A DNA stretch of 64,000 bases from Sphagnum magellanicum (GCA_021904315.1 CM038918.1:9253349-9317348), one strand, 5' to 3'; positions 1 through 11,875 are shown, counted from the stretch's first letter. The notes: generated from the sequence alone by a model not told the origin. Program-made: numbers and translations.

Positions 1-1150
1 AAGATATGGAGGATGAGCTTGAATGTTAGATCAATATGCAAATGGGTTGAACATGTTAACAATGGGCCATTAGTTGTTTTAAGAGTTGTTGTCATTTGAT
101 TGGATCATGACAACAATTAGTTTCATTATGAACAAGGTATACATGTTTTTTGTTGACAACACATAAAATTAATTAAGGCTTGCCATGGTCAACCTTCACA
201 TTGGACTTGTTCACATTAATGACAAAACATTGCAGCTAATGTTGCACATGAAGATTGATGGATTGTGTTTCTTCATGATATGCTCAAAGCATGAAAGGTA
301 GCCAATCCAAGTTGAATACACCTTGTCTTACTTTTAATGGTTTTTGTTGTAATTATTTCAATTCTAACAATATTTCAATTTTTAACAAACTCTAAAATTT
401 TATAAACATTCTCAACCATAATATGTAAATGATTGACATGATTCGTATGTTTCATGTGAATCGCAATATTTTAATTTTTGTCATGTTTGAAATACATATT
501 AATTAATTCCACAATTTTTTACATTTTGTAATTCAAATTTTTTTTGATAGTTCAATTGAAATGACGAGTTCAAATACCCATTTAAAATGCAAAGACTACT
601 ATCAAAATTTTGTATTAAATCAAATTCAAGGTTTGCATAATAAAATAATTTAATTAAAAAAATTCTAACTTTGAAAATTTCAAAATATGCATGACAAAAA
701 TCTTAAATTTTTTTGATAAAGTTTTATGAAGAAGTAAGCATTTCATATGTTATGAAAGTGTTATCATGGTTTTATCATTGGACATTCATATTTAGGCACA
801 TGGAACGATTCTTGATGTGACAGCCTTAAATCCATTTATAAACGTAAACAATCACAACATGTGTTGTCAAGTGTCATAAATTAATAGTTATGGAATCCTT
901 TGTAAGTAAAAACAAAGTCTTCACAACTAAAAAAGGATTCCATATTTCATAATTTACATGGTTTTTTTAATTAGAATCTTATTAAACCAACATTAATAGG
1001 ATTTGGAGTGTCAATGAACATATCTGAAAATAATCCCTCCAGCCCACTGTTCTTGCAAGAGCTCCTATATTCACAATTTAGACCCAAGCGAGTTTTAAGA
1101 TACAAACCAAGGTCACAACTTCCAGAATTGCTTCTTAGTTGGTGTTATCT
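1..1150. other. AT-rich intergenic spacer
   Basis: No coding region, RNA gene or clear transposon structure is visible. The sequence is very AT-rich with many short A and T runs, and the short ORFs carry no recognisable motif. Confidence 0.6.
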
Positions 1151-1152
1151 TT

Positions 1153-1375
1153 GTTGGCCTTGCCTACCAAGGCAAGGATATTGTGCTTAGATTCACTATA
1201 GAGTATAGTAGCTTAAGGGATTTTGGCTCCTAGGTAATAAGGTCTATTTTTATACAAGGATTTTTGAAAGATGATGTTTTGGCTTGTGCTGAAACTTGAG
1301 ATTAGTTATCAGAGTTATAATATCTTGAAGGATTTTGGTTTCTTTTAGAGGATTGTTTTGAAGATTATAATAGAC
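1153..1375 (+). repeat. Dispersed repeat, copy 1 (partner at 41788-42010)
   Basis: A stretch of about 220 bp starting TTGGCCTTGCCTACCAA recurs 40 kb away at 41788-42010 in the same orientation. Shared blocks include GCAAGGATATTGTG, GGTCTATTTTTATA, GAAACTTGAGATTAGTTAT and CATATCTTGAAGGA (AATATCTTGAAGGA in this copy), with small indels between them. No terminal inverted repeats or coding capacity are evident, so it may be a fragment of a larger interspersed element. Class unknown. Confidence 0.75.
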
Positions 1376-1399
1376 TTTGAAATGGATTGCTCTTTTTAT

Positions 1400-3380
1400 G
1401 TCTCAAATCCAGTGCACCAAGCTCGAAACCTTGAACCCTAAAAACCCTAAATCCATACATTGCATCATTATATAATGACCCTTTTGCTTGAAAGATCAGA
1501 TCGAGGTTTTTGGGGGCTTACCACACACAATTGTGACAGGAATAACTTGAGATAGTTGTAGCCTAGGAAACATAAGAATCATTCTCATTGCCAGATCCCC
1601 ATTGCACTAGAGGTACTATTTCTTTCTTCACATACCCACTTTGTTCAAGTGACAATAATCTGCAGTTTGTTCCACCCCTCCAGAAGTTATTACTACATAC
1701 ACGAGTAAAGTGATACAGCATTCTGCAAGTTTTGAGAGTCCCACATTCTCAAAATGCAAAAAAATCAGCAGAAAAAAACCCAAAAGAAAAATCCCGCATG
1801 TTGCTTAACCAACTTGAATGTGATAGATCCCAACTCCTGCATGTACAAAGTCCAGTGATGAGAAGTTGGCATACTTATATACTGCAAGTGAAATACAACT
1901 TCATTATACATGCATGCATGCAGTCTTGTCCGGTATTGAATGGGTCCAGTGATGAATATCATCTCCACATAAAAATTTCAAGGAAATAGTGATGATCATA
2001 AAGAGATAAACTTTGTGTTTGGAAGAGTATAGACTTCATTGGATTCCACTACTGCAGAAAATGCACAACCCCCAACAAACACATGAATAGTAAGTAGCCG
2101 AGTAAGAAAATTCATCTCAAGATTTTGCCTGCCTGCCTTAATGGGAGATGGGCACAACAGTGGGGGCACTGTTCCTTGCAGATGGACTTACTTGAAATTA
2201 TTAGCTGGGATGAATAATACTCCAATCCAAACTGTGGGAACAGCACTACAAGGCTTTTGGAATGTCATTGTGAGAGAGTTTTTGATGTTTCTGCGTGCAC
2301 GAAAGGAATTTGAAAACATGATGAAGAAAGAAAGATTGCAAAAATTGTTAAGAAAAATCCAAGAGCTAGTAAGTAGTATTCATGGCCTGGAATTAGGTTG
2401 TCTGAGACTCTGTTGGGAAAGACATCATCAAGCTATCCAAACCTTGAGGGGTTTAAGGTTTGACGTGCATGTGGGTTGATGCTCACGCGTGGTGGATCAA
2501 TGTTCATTTTTCAGATTTCTGTCTCTGGTGAGAGAGACATTCTAAAATTCATGTGTTTTGAAATTATTGCAGAGCATGTGTATTTTGTCTTAACTTCAGA
2601 GTCATGAATTCTCCTCTCCTCTCCGACGTTCCTTCATCCTCAATAGACAATGCATCATCAAATCATGATCAGGTTGCGGAAAACCAGAAAAACTGCAATA
2701 GCAGAAGAGTGCTTCAAGCTATGTATATATGTATATATCATCAAAGAGGAGAATTTTGCAACAATCACAAAGCATTGTGATCCAACACAGATTCATGAAA
2801 ACAAAGCAGCCTCACCTCAAAGCCAGAAAGAAAGAGCAAGAAATTGCAACCCCAAGTTCCTGACATGTTCCTCAAAAGACTTCCCAAATAGCACCTCACT
2901 TTTATCCCATATGCTTTGGTGCTTCCTTTTTTTTTTTTTTTCCATTAATTTTTTTAAATTTATAAATTGGGGAATTTTGAATGAGCCAATAAAAAACATA
3001 TTTATATAACTAGTAATTATTTTTATGTGGACATAATAATTTTGTTGTAATTAATTTTGTCTTTTCAAAAGATAAAATTTGTAAATTTTTGTTATATATA
3101 TCATTTTGTTTTATTAATTTTTAAAATTTTTATTTTTTTACCATTCTTGATTTGGTAAGCAAAATGTCAATGAAAGTTCCAAGTCCAATTGATTAGAGAA
3201 GTTCACACTAACATAACAAATAGACTATATATAATATAATATTTAAAAAATTAAATATTTACCAATATAAATAATATTATATTAAAAAAATATATATATA
3301 CCAATAAAAACATTGAAAGGGAGTAAGATTTTTTTTTTAAAAAAAAAAAGATTAATTCTAAAATGAAATTTAATTTATGA
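1400..3380. other. Spacer with no recognised gene
   Basis: A 112-codon ATG-initiated ORF lies at 2141-2479 and a 119-codon ORF at 2650-3009. Neither shows a recognisable domain, and the second runs into a T-rich tract. A double AACCCTAA-type telo-box-like motif sits near 1433-1453. The last 400 bases are almost pure A/T. I cannot support a gene here. Confidence 0.5.
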
Positions 3381-3717
3381 CAAATGAATATAATTCAAAA
3401 TGACTCTGAAACTGGCGCAGCGTCATCCAAATGTCGCAATTCTGAATCGTACACACCAACTCTCTTCAAACCGTCACACAAATTCGCAACAAAATTTCCC
3501 ACAATTTTGCCAAGGATTTTTGCGTCAAATCTTCTTCGCTTTTGCAAATTTTCCAAGAATTTGCATCACAGCCAAAGCCTACCTTCTCGCGCACGCTTCT
3601 TGTCGTCGATCTGTTGCAAGCACAACCATTCTCTGATACGAATTTGAAGAAGGAAACTGGTGCCATCGCTATCTTCGTTTCCGTGGTTGATTGATATCGC
3701 TGGTTGAGCTCGCAAAA

Positions 3718-3765
3718 TCACAAAGAGACAGACAGAGACACAGACAGAGGGAGAGGGAAAGAGAG
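3718..3765 (+). promoter_or_regulatory. GA-rich 5' leader of the MsrA gene
   Basis: A purine (GA/CAGA) tract ends directly at the MsrA start codon. GA/CT-rich leaders are common in plant genes. The region 3400-3700 just upstream is less AT-rich than the spacer before it and probably holds the promoter and 5' UTR, but no TATA box can be named with confidence. Confidence 0.4.
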
Positions 3766-5354
3766 ATGTCGGTGCATGCTCTGTCGCTGACTACAACGCC
3801 ATTTATTTCGTCTGCACTCGCGTCGCAAACCAGAAGGATAAATCTCGCCCGCTCGCTCAAACAAGAAGTAGCGCTGGTTTCCCACTTCTTTGATTGTAAG
3901 GAGTTTCATACCCGTGCTGCTGCTGACTTGCATAGATCGGTTTTCACTACTAGGTCCTTTGTTGTTGCCTCGTCGCCGGCGAGAGCCATGGAGAAAGGTC
4001 GAAGCTTTTTGAGTATGTTGGGTTTCGGTGCTCGAGGATCGTCGGCTGCTCAAACAGACCCTGCCACCGCCGGCATCGCGCAGGGACCTGACGATGATGC
4101 GCCGGCACCCGGCCAGCAGTTCGCTGCTTTTGGAGCCGGCTGTTTCTGGGGTGTGGAGTTGGCTTATCAGCGAGTGCCCGGGGTGACCAAGACCGAGGTC
4201 GGCTACTCGCAAGGGTACACACACAAGCCATCTTACAACGATGTCTGCTCTGGAACCACAGGTATGAACGTCTTGCCTCTGACAGAGCTCTCTGTCTTTG
4301 CCTCTCAAGATATGTGTGTTTCTCTCTCTCTCTCTCTCTCTCTGTCTCTGTGTATCTTCATTTCTTCATCATTAGGGATTTTGCAAATCTCTCTGTCTCT
4401 GTGTCTTTTCATTTCCTGATCATCAAGGTTTTGCAAATCTCTCTGTCTGTCTCTGTCTTATCATTTCTTGATAATTAGGGTTTTGGAAATGGATGTCCAG
4501 CACTTGCTTCTGGTTTGATGTCTGGTGTTTCCAAGACCTGGGCACTATTGCCAGCAATTGCTGCTGTAAACACCTTGATGTCACTGACGCTCTGTCCTCA
4601 TTCTGTCATGAGTTTTTTTCTTAGGAAACAACTAGAGGATTCAAATGTTTTCACAAAACTTACTGGAAATTGGAGAGGGAAACTTGTTGCTGGTCTTCTG
4701 AAAGCAAACATCAATTCTCTGTGTGAGTGGGAGAGGGGGGGGGAGAGAGAGAGCCAGCAGTAGCAGCCCTACTTATCATCATGTGTTTGTGAATACCATC
4801 AACAGGACATTCAGAGATTGTGAGAGTGGAATTTGATCCGAAAGAGTGCAGCTATGAAAACCTGCTTGATGTATTCTGGAAGCGACATGACCCAACAACT
4901 CTGAACCGTCAGGTACCTAAACCCTTCCCAGTTTGCAAAGTGTTGATCATGAGATCAAATTGTGAAACTTGCCTTTCTTGTGAACTGTCCTTCTTCCGTG
5001 AGGAACTGTCTTGCTTCCATGACTCGTACAAAATTTCAATGATCAAATTGTTAAGTTTTTGATTGACCTAAGTTTGTTGTACTTTTTGTGGCAATCTTGC
5101 AGGGAGGTGATGTAGGCACTCAATACAGGTCAGGGATCTACTACTATTCTCCAGAGCAAGAGGAAGCTGCCAAGGAGTCCTTGGAGAAACATCAGAAATC
5201 CCTAAATCGGAAGATTGTGACTGAGGTTTTGCCAGCCAAGAAGTTTTACCGTGCTGAGGAGTATCATCAACAGTATTTGTCAAAGGGCGGACGTTTTGGT
5301 TCAGGACAATCCAGTGAGAAAGGGTGCACAGATCCCATTCGTTGCTATGGCTAA
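3766..5354 (+). CDS. MSRA: Peptide-methionine (S)-S-oxide reductase (MsrA), probably plastid-targeted
   Basis: Exons 3766-4261, 4806-4912 and 5103-5354 give a 284-residue protein. MsrA reduces methionine-S-sulfoxide in oxidised proteins using thioredoxin as electron donor. The catalytic motif GCFWGVE is present with the nucleophilic Cys at about residue 126. The [26 protein letters not shown] and [10 protein letters not shown] blocks follow in family order, and the C-terminal [11 protein letters not shown] carries the two resolving cysteines (276 and 282). About 115 residues precede the catalytic domain; they are rich in Ser, Ala and basic residues, which fits an organelle transit peptide, and a second ATG (AMEKG) lies near residue 75. 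Both introns are GT-AG; the first interrupts a Gly codon, the second is phase 0. The ATG at 3766 is the first ATG in frame; the reading frame upstream of it has only a TTG. The gene looks intact. Confidence 0.95.
4320..4490 (+). repeat. CT microsatellite and 50-bp tandem repeat in MsrA intron 1
   Basis: After a (CT)n run at 4320-4344, three units of about 50 bp follow (about 4340-4388, 4389-4438, 4439-4490). Each has a CTCTCTGTCTCTGT segment, then CATTTC(T/C)T(T)GAT(A/C)AT and GG(A/T)TTTTG(C/G)AAAT. The array lies inside the first intron and does not affect the coding exons. Confidence 0.85.
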
Positions 5355-6655
5355 AAAATCATCAACTTGAAGCAAATTTGAAGTCTTCAGAGCTTATTGC
5401 ACTCTTGATGAGTTTTTCTGCTTTCAAGCTTTAGGGGTGCCTCCTAGTTCGCACTATGTTGTAAGGAAGAATTGGGCAGATGAAATTGAAGTATACAGCA
5501 ATCAGATGGAAGCCTATGTATAGATAGATGTTCATCATACCTTTTGATCTAACCTTCTTATCCAGGATTTGTATGTGTTGCTGCTGGAGGATAATAATAT
5601 AATCTTGTAGTTCAAGCTTGAGCTGTACAGGATCGCTCCCTCTAATGTTCTTCCCTGATCCCTCCTCCACTATGATGTAGCCCAGAGCTCCCCTTGAGAT
5701 GCATCTGCCTTGTGGAAGTTGGAATGTGAGATTGGTATTAGCAATGTTTGAGAGTTTGCCATCTCTTTGAAACTTTCCGCAGTACTGGAACCATGTTGGG
5801 TTTTGGGAGAGCAGAGTCAGATTTGCATACAAGTTGCAGAATTATTTTTGTCTTTTTTCTGCTGTGAGTTTGCTGGTAAGCACAAGCTTGCATTTGAGTG
5901 GTGGTACAAGAGAACCCTTATGTGTCAGTTCAGGTTGAACAATTCGCTATTGCCTGTGGTCAGTGGGTATCCTGGGAAAAAACTCAAAAGAAAGCAGTGT
6001 GTTTTGAAAAATCTCAATACTCATGAGAGGTCTCAGCTATCTATACTACTCGCTCTATGGCTATCAAGTAATGATTGGATTTCTATGCTCAATCTTTTGA
6101 AGTATTGAATTAGTACTAAAATATACTATTGAAAATGAGTTTTGAATCCTTAACATAAAAGGCATTGTTTTGTCAGCCTTGTCACATGGTTAAGGAGAAT
6201 TGACAAAGCAAGTTTTGGCATTAGACACAGTATTCATAGTTGCAACTCTGAGAACTAGACTCTGAGAACTATTGGGCTTTTGTGTTTGGAAACTACAGTG
6301 TTTTAACTACTTTTGAAGCTTTTCCTTTTATGAAGTGTGCCTCATTTTCTACCCAGTTATCACCAATATGTTTTCTCCAAAACTTTGTTTTCCATGTGTA
6401 CTTAAGAATGAATATTTTTTTTTAGTAGACACTTTGTGGTTATGGGTCCCTCGTATTTTAGTAAAAAAACTCTAGGGTTGCATACCAAAGTTGGGAATGA
6501 GTATATATTGAAACATTGCAAAAACCATTTTCTAGTTTACTTCAATGGGTGCTTCAAAATTGCATCTCCTACATGTATACACATATTTTGGACTAAATTT
6601 TTTCCTCTGAAATTATAATTGGGATCACTCAAGAAAATAGATCAGTATGTAGAAG
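5355..6655. other. MsrA 3' flank and spacer; one unidentified antisense ORF
   Basis: The MsrA 3' UTR should begin at 5355. On the minus strand 5431-5832 is open for 133 codons from a TTG. Its part from 5560 to 5830 has protein-like composition (FQYCGKFQRDGKLSNIAN and a Gln/Leu-rich LKLELQDYIIILQQQHIQIL), but I recognise no family. No in-frame ATG leads into it, a stop lies just upstream, and no clear splice acceptor is visible there. It could be an exon relic or chance. The rest holds no gene that I can support. Confidence 0.35.
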
Positions 6656-7828
6656 GGATTGTTAGAGTAGGTGATCAAATACTACACCACAATTTTGTTC
6701 TTTCTTATGTAAACATCAAGGTGAACTTGAATCTCAGAAACAAATATGTTTGGATCCACATGAGAATTCAGTTCACTTTTAAAGTTCCTCAGTGAATTGG
6801 GTTTATGAAATAGACCGATTCTTTTATAATTTAGTGCACACACTAAACACAAACAATTTGGAGGCATATAGATTGACATAAATGAGAAATAATTATGAAT
6901 TGTAAGCTTGGAAAAATTATTCATGATAAATTCTCAATTGTCACTTAGGGAAACAAGAAATGTGTGTAGCATATTGGAGTCTAGATAGGCGTTGTGATTT
7001 TATCTCAAGCTTTACACATCAAATGGAAAACATCTTCAATGGGTTGGATCTGTCTCTGGAAGGTAGAGTATAAAGCTAGGGGAAGTTACTATGTATTTGT
7101 ATATTTTATGAGATTTTAAGAGATTGACATGAAATGGTTCCAAATTAGAGCAAGTATCTACAGATTCAACCAAATACATTCATGATGATCATCTAAGAGT
7201 GGAGAGTCAAGAAGATTATCTAGCACATTTTAGATTCTAGTCCAATTAGCAGAATACAACCCATAAATTCTGGTACTACTGTCTGATCTGAATGAACAAT
7301 CTGCAAGTGGTTAATTTATGGACTGTGGGATCACATAATTCGTGATATATGTTTAGGAGATCTATTTCAAAGAGCTCTGATCGAGATTTAATCTATCCAC
7401 TAGGAAGATCATCATGTAGGACTAATTGGGTTGGTTTCAAGGCTTAATAAGAGATCATGGATAATGCTTAAGCAACACTAGACTAATTGATCATGCTCAA
7501 GCCATCAAAGGACATGGGTGTTGTTGATATACTCATGTGTTAGTAGGACTGCACTTATTTTATATCCTCCAAAATCTATGACAAAAAAAATTAAACACAC
7601 TCACAAATCACAACAACCATTGCAAATTACATGATCATGTGAAGTTCAAAGCACTGGACACTAACTGCACATGAGACAATATTACAAGATCCAGGAAGAA
7701 GAATTGACTTGAAATTAATGACAAAATGGGCATGGTGGCATCAACCTTATAAGAGGTCCCAAAATGATCGATCACTGTTCTGTCAAACATTCATGAGTAA
7801 GTTCCGATCAAAATGCAAAAGACTAACA

Positions 7829-8192
7829 GACAGATATGAAGGTAGATTGCCGCCCACAAGGAGAAAACCGCAATAGATGATCAGGTGGTCATTCCTGCAA
7901 CTGCCACCATTTGCTCCAGGCACAGATATGAAGGTGCCTGGCACACGGAGAAAACCAAACCAAACCAAAACAGACGATCAGGTGGTCATTCCAACTGCAA
8001 CCATTTGCTCCAGGCACAGATGTGAAGGTGCCTGGCACACGGAGAAAACCAAACCAAACCAAAACAGACGATCAGGTGGTCATTCCAACTGCCACCATTT
8101 GCTCCAGGCACAGATATGAAGGTGCCTGACACACGGAGAAAACCAAACCAAAACAGATGATCAGGTCATGATACAAACTGCCAGCACTCCAG
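7829..8192. repeat. Minisatellite of about 95 bp on the 3' side of the PAH gene (copy A)
   Basis: Three near-identical units at about 7876-7972, 7973-8066 and 8067-8155 carry GATCAGGTGGTCATTCC, CATTTGCTCCAGGCACAGAT, GAAGGTGCCTG and GGAGAAAACCAAACC. Partial units lie at both ends (7829-7875 and 8156-8192). Adjacent units are almost identical, so the array is recent or homogenised. A more decayed version lies at 19650-19870 in copy B. Confidence 0.92.
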
Positions 8193-8455
8193 GAAAGAAT
8201 GACTACCTGCAACATACATGTCTGCATGCTTCCAGTGCATCTCTACCATCATGCAACCATGATCTGCCATTTAACACAAGAGAGAAGCTTCATGTTCATG
8301 AATTCTTCAGGAACAAGATTCATGATTCTTCTTCATGATATATAGGAGTCATGCAGAGTAAGGGGATGATCATGCATATGCATGCACTTGCACTAGTGAG
8401 GAGTCTCATGATCTCTTCTTACCAGCTTGGAAATGAAACGACTACTACGTACCCA

Positions 8456-9310
8456 TCAGTCGAGCTTCATCAAATAGTAGAACTCGTACAAAAGGTCTTG
8501 GTGTTCGGGTTGGAACATCGTAGCAACTTCCTCCATCATTTGCTGTCGGGTCCTCTCACCCGTTGCGAGCATAGTGACGATCTCCAGAAACGCTTCGTAC
8601 TGCACATGCTGCTGCTGAGGCTGCTCCTCCTGCAGATCATCATCATCAGGCACATACTGCCGTGGCAGCGGCTGCAGCTCCTCCTGCTGTTGCTCCTGGT
8701 GATCATCATTCCCAACATGCTGCAAAGGCGGCTCCTCCGCCTCCTGATCATCTTCTGCATCCGCGAGCTGCTGGTCGAAGCGGTCTTTGACTCTGAGCAG
8801 AAAGTCTCGGTATTGACCGGTCACTTGGTTGTAGATCATCATCGGCACGTAGCGGGCTAGATAGGACGCTTCCATGAGGGCTCCACGGTACGCTTCCAGG
8901 GATTCGTGGGGTTCACGGATCGCGTGCCGCAAGGCATCACGCACAATCGTAGTCTGTCTCAGAGTTTCCTCATTCCGTTTTGCTATGGCTTCCTCGCGCA
9001 GCTGATCCCCAATATTGACGTTCAGAACTGGGAGGAAGTTAGCGAACCTATGGAGGAGCCACCAGTGGCCGTCAAGGAGCTCTTTCACGACCTCCACCCA
9101 CTCCGCAACCTCAATACGCTTCTCTTTGAAATTAGTTGCGGCCTGAACGAAATGCAGGTACGTGTCCTTCGTCCCCACATCAGACGCGAAGGTTCTCTCC
9201 ATGGTTTCCGTGAAATTCTCCACACATTTCCTGTACTGCTCTTCGCTCAAATTGTTCATGTACGAGTCGACCGGGCACGGAAGGATAAGCTGCTGATCTT
9301 GAGCGGCCAT
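8456..9310 (-). CDS. Small SIN3-like protein with two paired amphipathic helix (PAH) regions
   Basis: A single open frame of 284 residues runs from ATG (complement of 9308-9310) to TGA at 8456. Residues about 49-94 match the PAH pattern of SIN3 corepressors: a Tyr-Leu-x-Phe start, then FKEKRIEVAEW, VVKELLDGHWWLL, RFANFLP. Residues about 238-282 give a second, weaker PAH-like unit (YEAFLEIV, QMMEEVATMF, EHQDLLYEFYYL). An acidic and Gln-rich linker (about 180-235) separates them. Full SIN3 scaffolds are over 1000 residues with up to four PAHs, an HDAC-interacting region and a C-terminal domain; all that is absent. By inference it would bind transcription-factor helices but lack a deacetylase dock. 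The frame stays open upstream to 9394 without an ATG. Base composition is richer in GC than the surroundings. No intron is evident. A broken paralogue lies at 20159-20909. Expression is unproven. Confidence 0.72.
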   Translation of the reverse strand: MAAQDQQLILPCPVDSYMNNLSEEQYRKCVENFTETMERTFASDVGTKDTYLHFVQAATNFKEKRIEVAEWVEVVKELLDGHWWLLHRFANFLPVLNVNIGDQLREEAIAKRNEETLRQTTIVRDALRHAIREPHESLEAYRGALMEASYLARYVPMMIYNQVTGQYRDFLLRVKDRFDQQLADAEDDQEAEEPPLQHVGNDDHQEQQQEELQPLPRQYVPDDDDLQEEQPQQQHVQYEAFLEIVTMLATGERTRQQMMEEVATMFQPEHQDLLYEFYYLMKLD

Positions 9311-9639
9311 GTCTAGTCTTGACTCTTGTTGTTGTGGTGGTGGTGGATCGAAGCTCCTGCAATTATGCAAGCGCTTTGCAACTTTCAACTGCAAAACTAG
9401 ATGCCTGGAAAAACAAACTCATGCGCAAAGATGAAGAAAAAGGCAATGTATTTCTGATGAAGCTCTTACTCTGCTTTGTTGCTTCCAAGTTCCTCCTGCG
9501 TGAACAACAACATCGCATGCAACTGAAAGATAAGACAAAGAGAATGCACATACTTACGTTTCTGAAGCTTTAGCTTTATGCTCGCATGGGGCTGCTCGCA
9601 TCCGTCTGTAAGCTCCTCCTCCTCCTGGGTGCTGTGAGA

Positions 9640-9919
9640 AAACTCATGCGCAAAGATGAAGAACAAGACGTGTTGGAATGGATATGTAGACGCTCGCAGC
9701 TACCCTGAAGACGACTCACTGCGCAAAGATGAAAAAGATGTATGGGATTGGATGTGAAAGAACCTCGTCGCTTCAGTTAAGACTTAGTCGAGCAGATGAC
9801 GAAGATGTGTTTGGATGGGATGTGAAGGAGCACCTGCTCGCGATGATGCCTTCTGAGAAAAGATGAAAAAAAGAAGATGTGTTTGGAATGGATGTGAAGA
9901 CGCTCGTCCATATTTTCCC
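9640..9919. repeat. Minisatellite of about 70 bp on the 5' side of the PAH gene (copy A)
   Basis: Four diverged units (about 9640-9712, 9713-9782, 9783-9849, 9850-9919) share CGCAAAGATGAA, GATGTGTTTGGAATGGATGT and GAAGACGCTCG-like segments. The array lies 0.3-0.6 kb upstream of the minus-strand PAH ATG, so it falls in its promoter or 5' UTR. Copy B has six units at 21222-21640. Looser versions of the CGCAAAGATGAAGA segment also occur near 9420. Confidence 0.85.
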
Positions 9920-11689
9920 GTTACATTCTACTGCAACAGTCTACTACAACACACGTTAGAACTGGTCATAGCTGGCGTGCCGTAGTGGAACTTTCATGCA
10001 CTATAGAGACGTTTTACATTTTCACCTAGGGTGGTTGTCAAGTAAATACATGGTTTAAAATTGTGCCGGCTGTCATTACCCTTCATTAGACCAGGCTACA
10101 CAAGGACTTAGGGTTTGATGTCTACCACATAAACCTTTTGTGACAAGGGCAACAATTTGTAATATGCTCTCTTTGAGTGTTTTGATCATTTTCTTCTTTT
10201 AGCACTTGGTAAATTTTTCTTGGATGTCCAGTTTTTGATAGGTTTAACTGGTGATTTTTTTGGTGGTGAATTTTTGCCATTTTGTAAAAAAAAAATTTGA
10301 GAAAAGAATATTCTGTTGAAAATTCCTTGTTTTTGGGAGAATATCTGGCCAAAAAAGGAAAAATATTGCCCGAATTGCCAAATTGCCTACAATATGAAGG
10401 GGTGCTTCAGACTTTTGGCTTTCATATTTTGAATATCCTCAAATTTGACTAAATATATTTATTTATGGACGCTCACCACTTGCACAACATCACAAAATTG
10501 AAAAGAAAAAAGCACTGACTGTGACTTCTCTATGCACTCTCTCTACACAGTTCTCTCATATCCCCAAAGGAAAGGGAAAACAATAGAAGGTTTAAAAATC
10601 TTTGCGACCCTATGTGCATTTGCTTCTCTTTTCAATTTTTAAAAAAGGCTGGTGTAGTATGTCTCAGCATCTCCTTGATGAGAAAAACCAACTGGCACAT
10701 CCATGTATAAGTAAAATTGTAGTGTTAATTTGCAACAGAAAGGTAGTGATAAGTGAGCCAGCATGGCAGATGGGAGTAGCTTGACAGGTGATTTCATAAG
10801 TATGTGTAGTTGTTAGTGAGTAATTGATCCATGGTTTCTCTTTGGTGTAGGATAAAGCCTGAGGCTGTGCACTTTACCATAGTGGGAGCAGGGTCTTTAT
10901 GGATTGTGTGCTCTCTATCATGGGATATCGACTATGGACCCATTTGTGGAAGTGATTTAAAATACGTTTCCTTATTAAGACGAGTTGTTGTTGAGTTGTT
11001 GATGGTATATTTAAGTACACACAAAAATAAGTATTTATGTTTATGAGGGTTTTTGCAAAGTGAATTGAACTATAAATGCAAGCATAGTCTGCAAAGGTAG
11101 TGGGAAAGATGTAATTTGGGACCCCTCCAACTCAGATAGAAAATATAGGGGAAGGCCTACTGCCAAAATGGCCTGTCCTAATTTGAAAGTGGTAGCTCAA
11201 GGGCATAACCCAAAAATTAGGGGAGACTCATAAGAGCAGGCCTTCCCTGTTTTATATTGAATGGTGGTAAGTTAAAAGACTTTATGACTCCATGTGTATT
11301 GGTTTTTGTCCTTTTACCTTTTTCAAAATCAATTTTTAGTGTGGTATAATAAAGTTATCTTTTAAGTCACCCTGTCTTTGCACCCTGGTTTGACCTTGTA
11401 ATCCCCATTTCATCAGTAATTTGAGCGTAGCCAAAAAATGAGCAAAACTGGGTATTGTTTAGTGAAACTGGGTATCAATTCACAAGATTTGCAGCATTTT
11501 GTTCAAATAAGACTTGATTTAATGAAAAAAAAAGAGAAGCAGTACTTTGATTAACAAAGAGGAAAGAGGACTTCTTTTTTCTGTACTAATCAGTCTTCTT
11601 TTTTTTTTTGTGGAGAAGAATTGCCAAAAGGTGACAAAGTTTTCTAAAAATAAAATATTCTGCTACAAATTCGCTTTCTTTTTGGAAAA

Positions 11690-11875
11690 AATATTTGCCT
11701 AAAGGGTGACAATTTATTTATTTTATTTTTTTTTGAGAAGGGTATTGGCACATTTATGCCTACTGGCTACAATTTAAAAAGTTCCTTGAAATATTGTTGC
11801 TAGTTAAGTCAAAATTGTTTAGGTATGCTTGCCACTAGGGCTCATAAGGAAATTTTTAAAAAAAACACTGGTACT
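11690..11875 (+). repeat. Local repeat, copy 1 (partner 12975-13160)
   Basis: The order GAGTTCC/AGTTCC-TTGAAAT/ATGAAATA, GTATGCTTGCCACTAGGGCTC and AAAAAAAACACTG recurs about 1.28 kb downstream as AGTTCCATGAAATA, GGATGCTTGCCACCATGGCTC and AAAAAAAAACACTG. The similarity is moderate with indels. Confidence 0.6.

Noticed and set aside
3718..4308. 196-codon minus-strand ORF opposite MsrA exon 1
   Set aside because: Shadow of the real plus-strand exon, which has clear MsrA homology; the minus translation has no domain.
8351..9316. Plus-strand ORFs (169 and 136 codons) over the PAH gene
   Set aside because: Shadows of the minus-strand PAH frame, which carries the domain similarity and is preserved in the duplicate.
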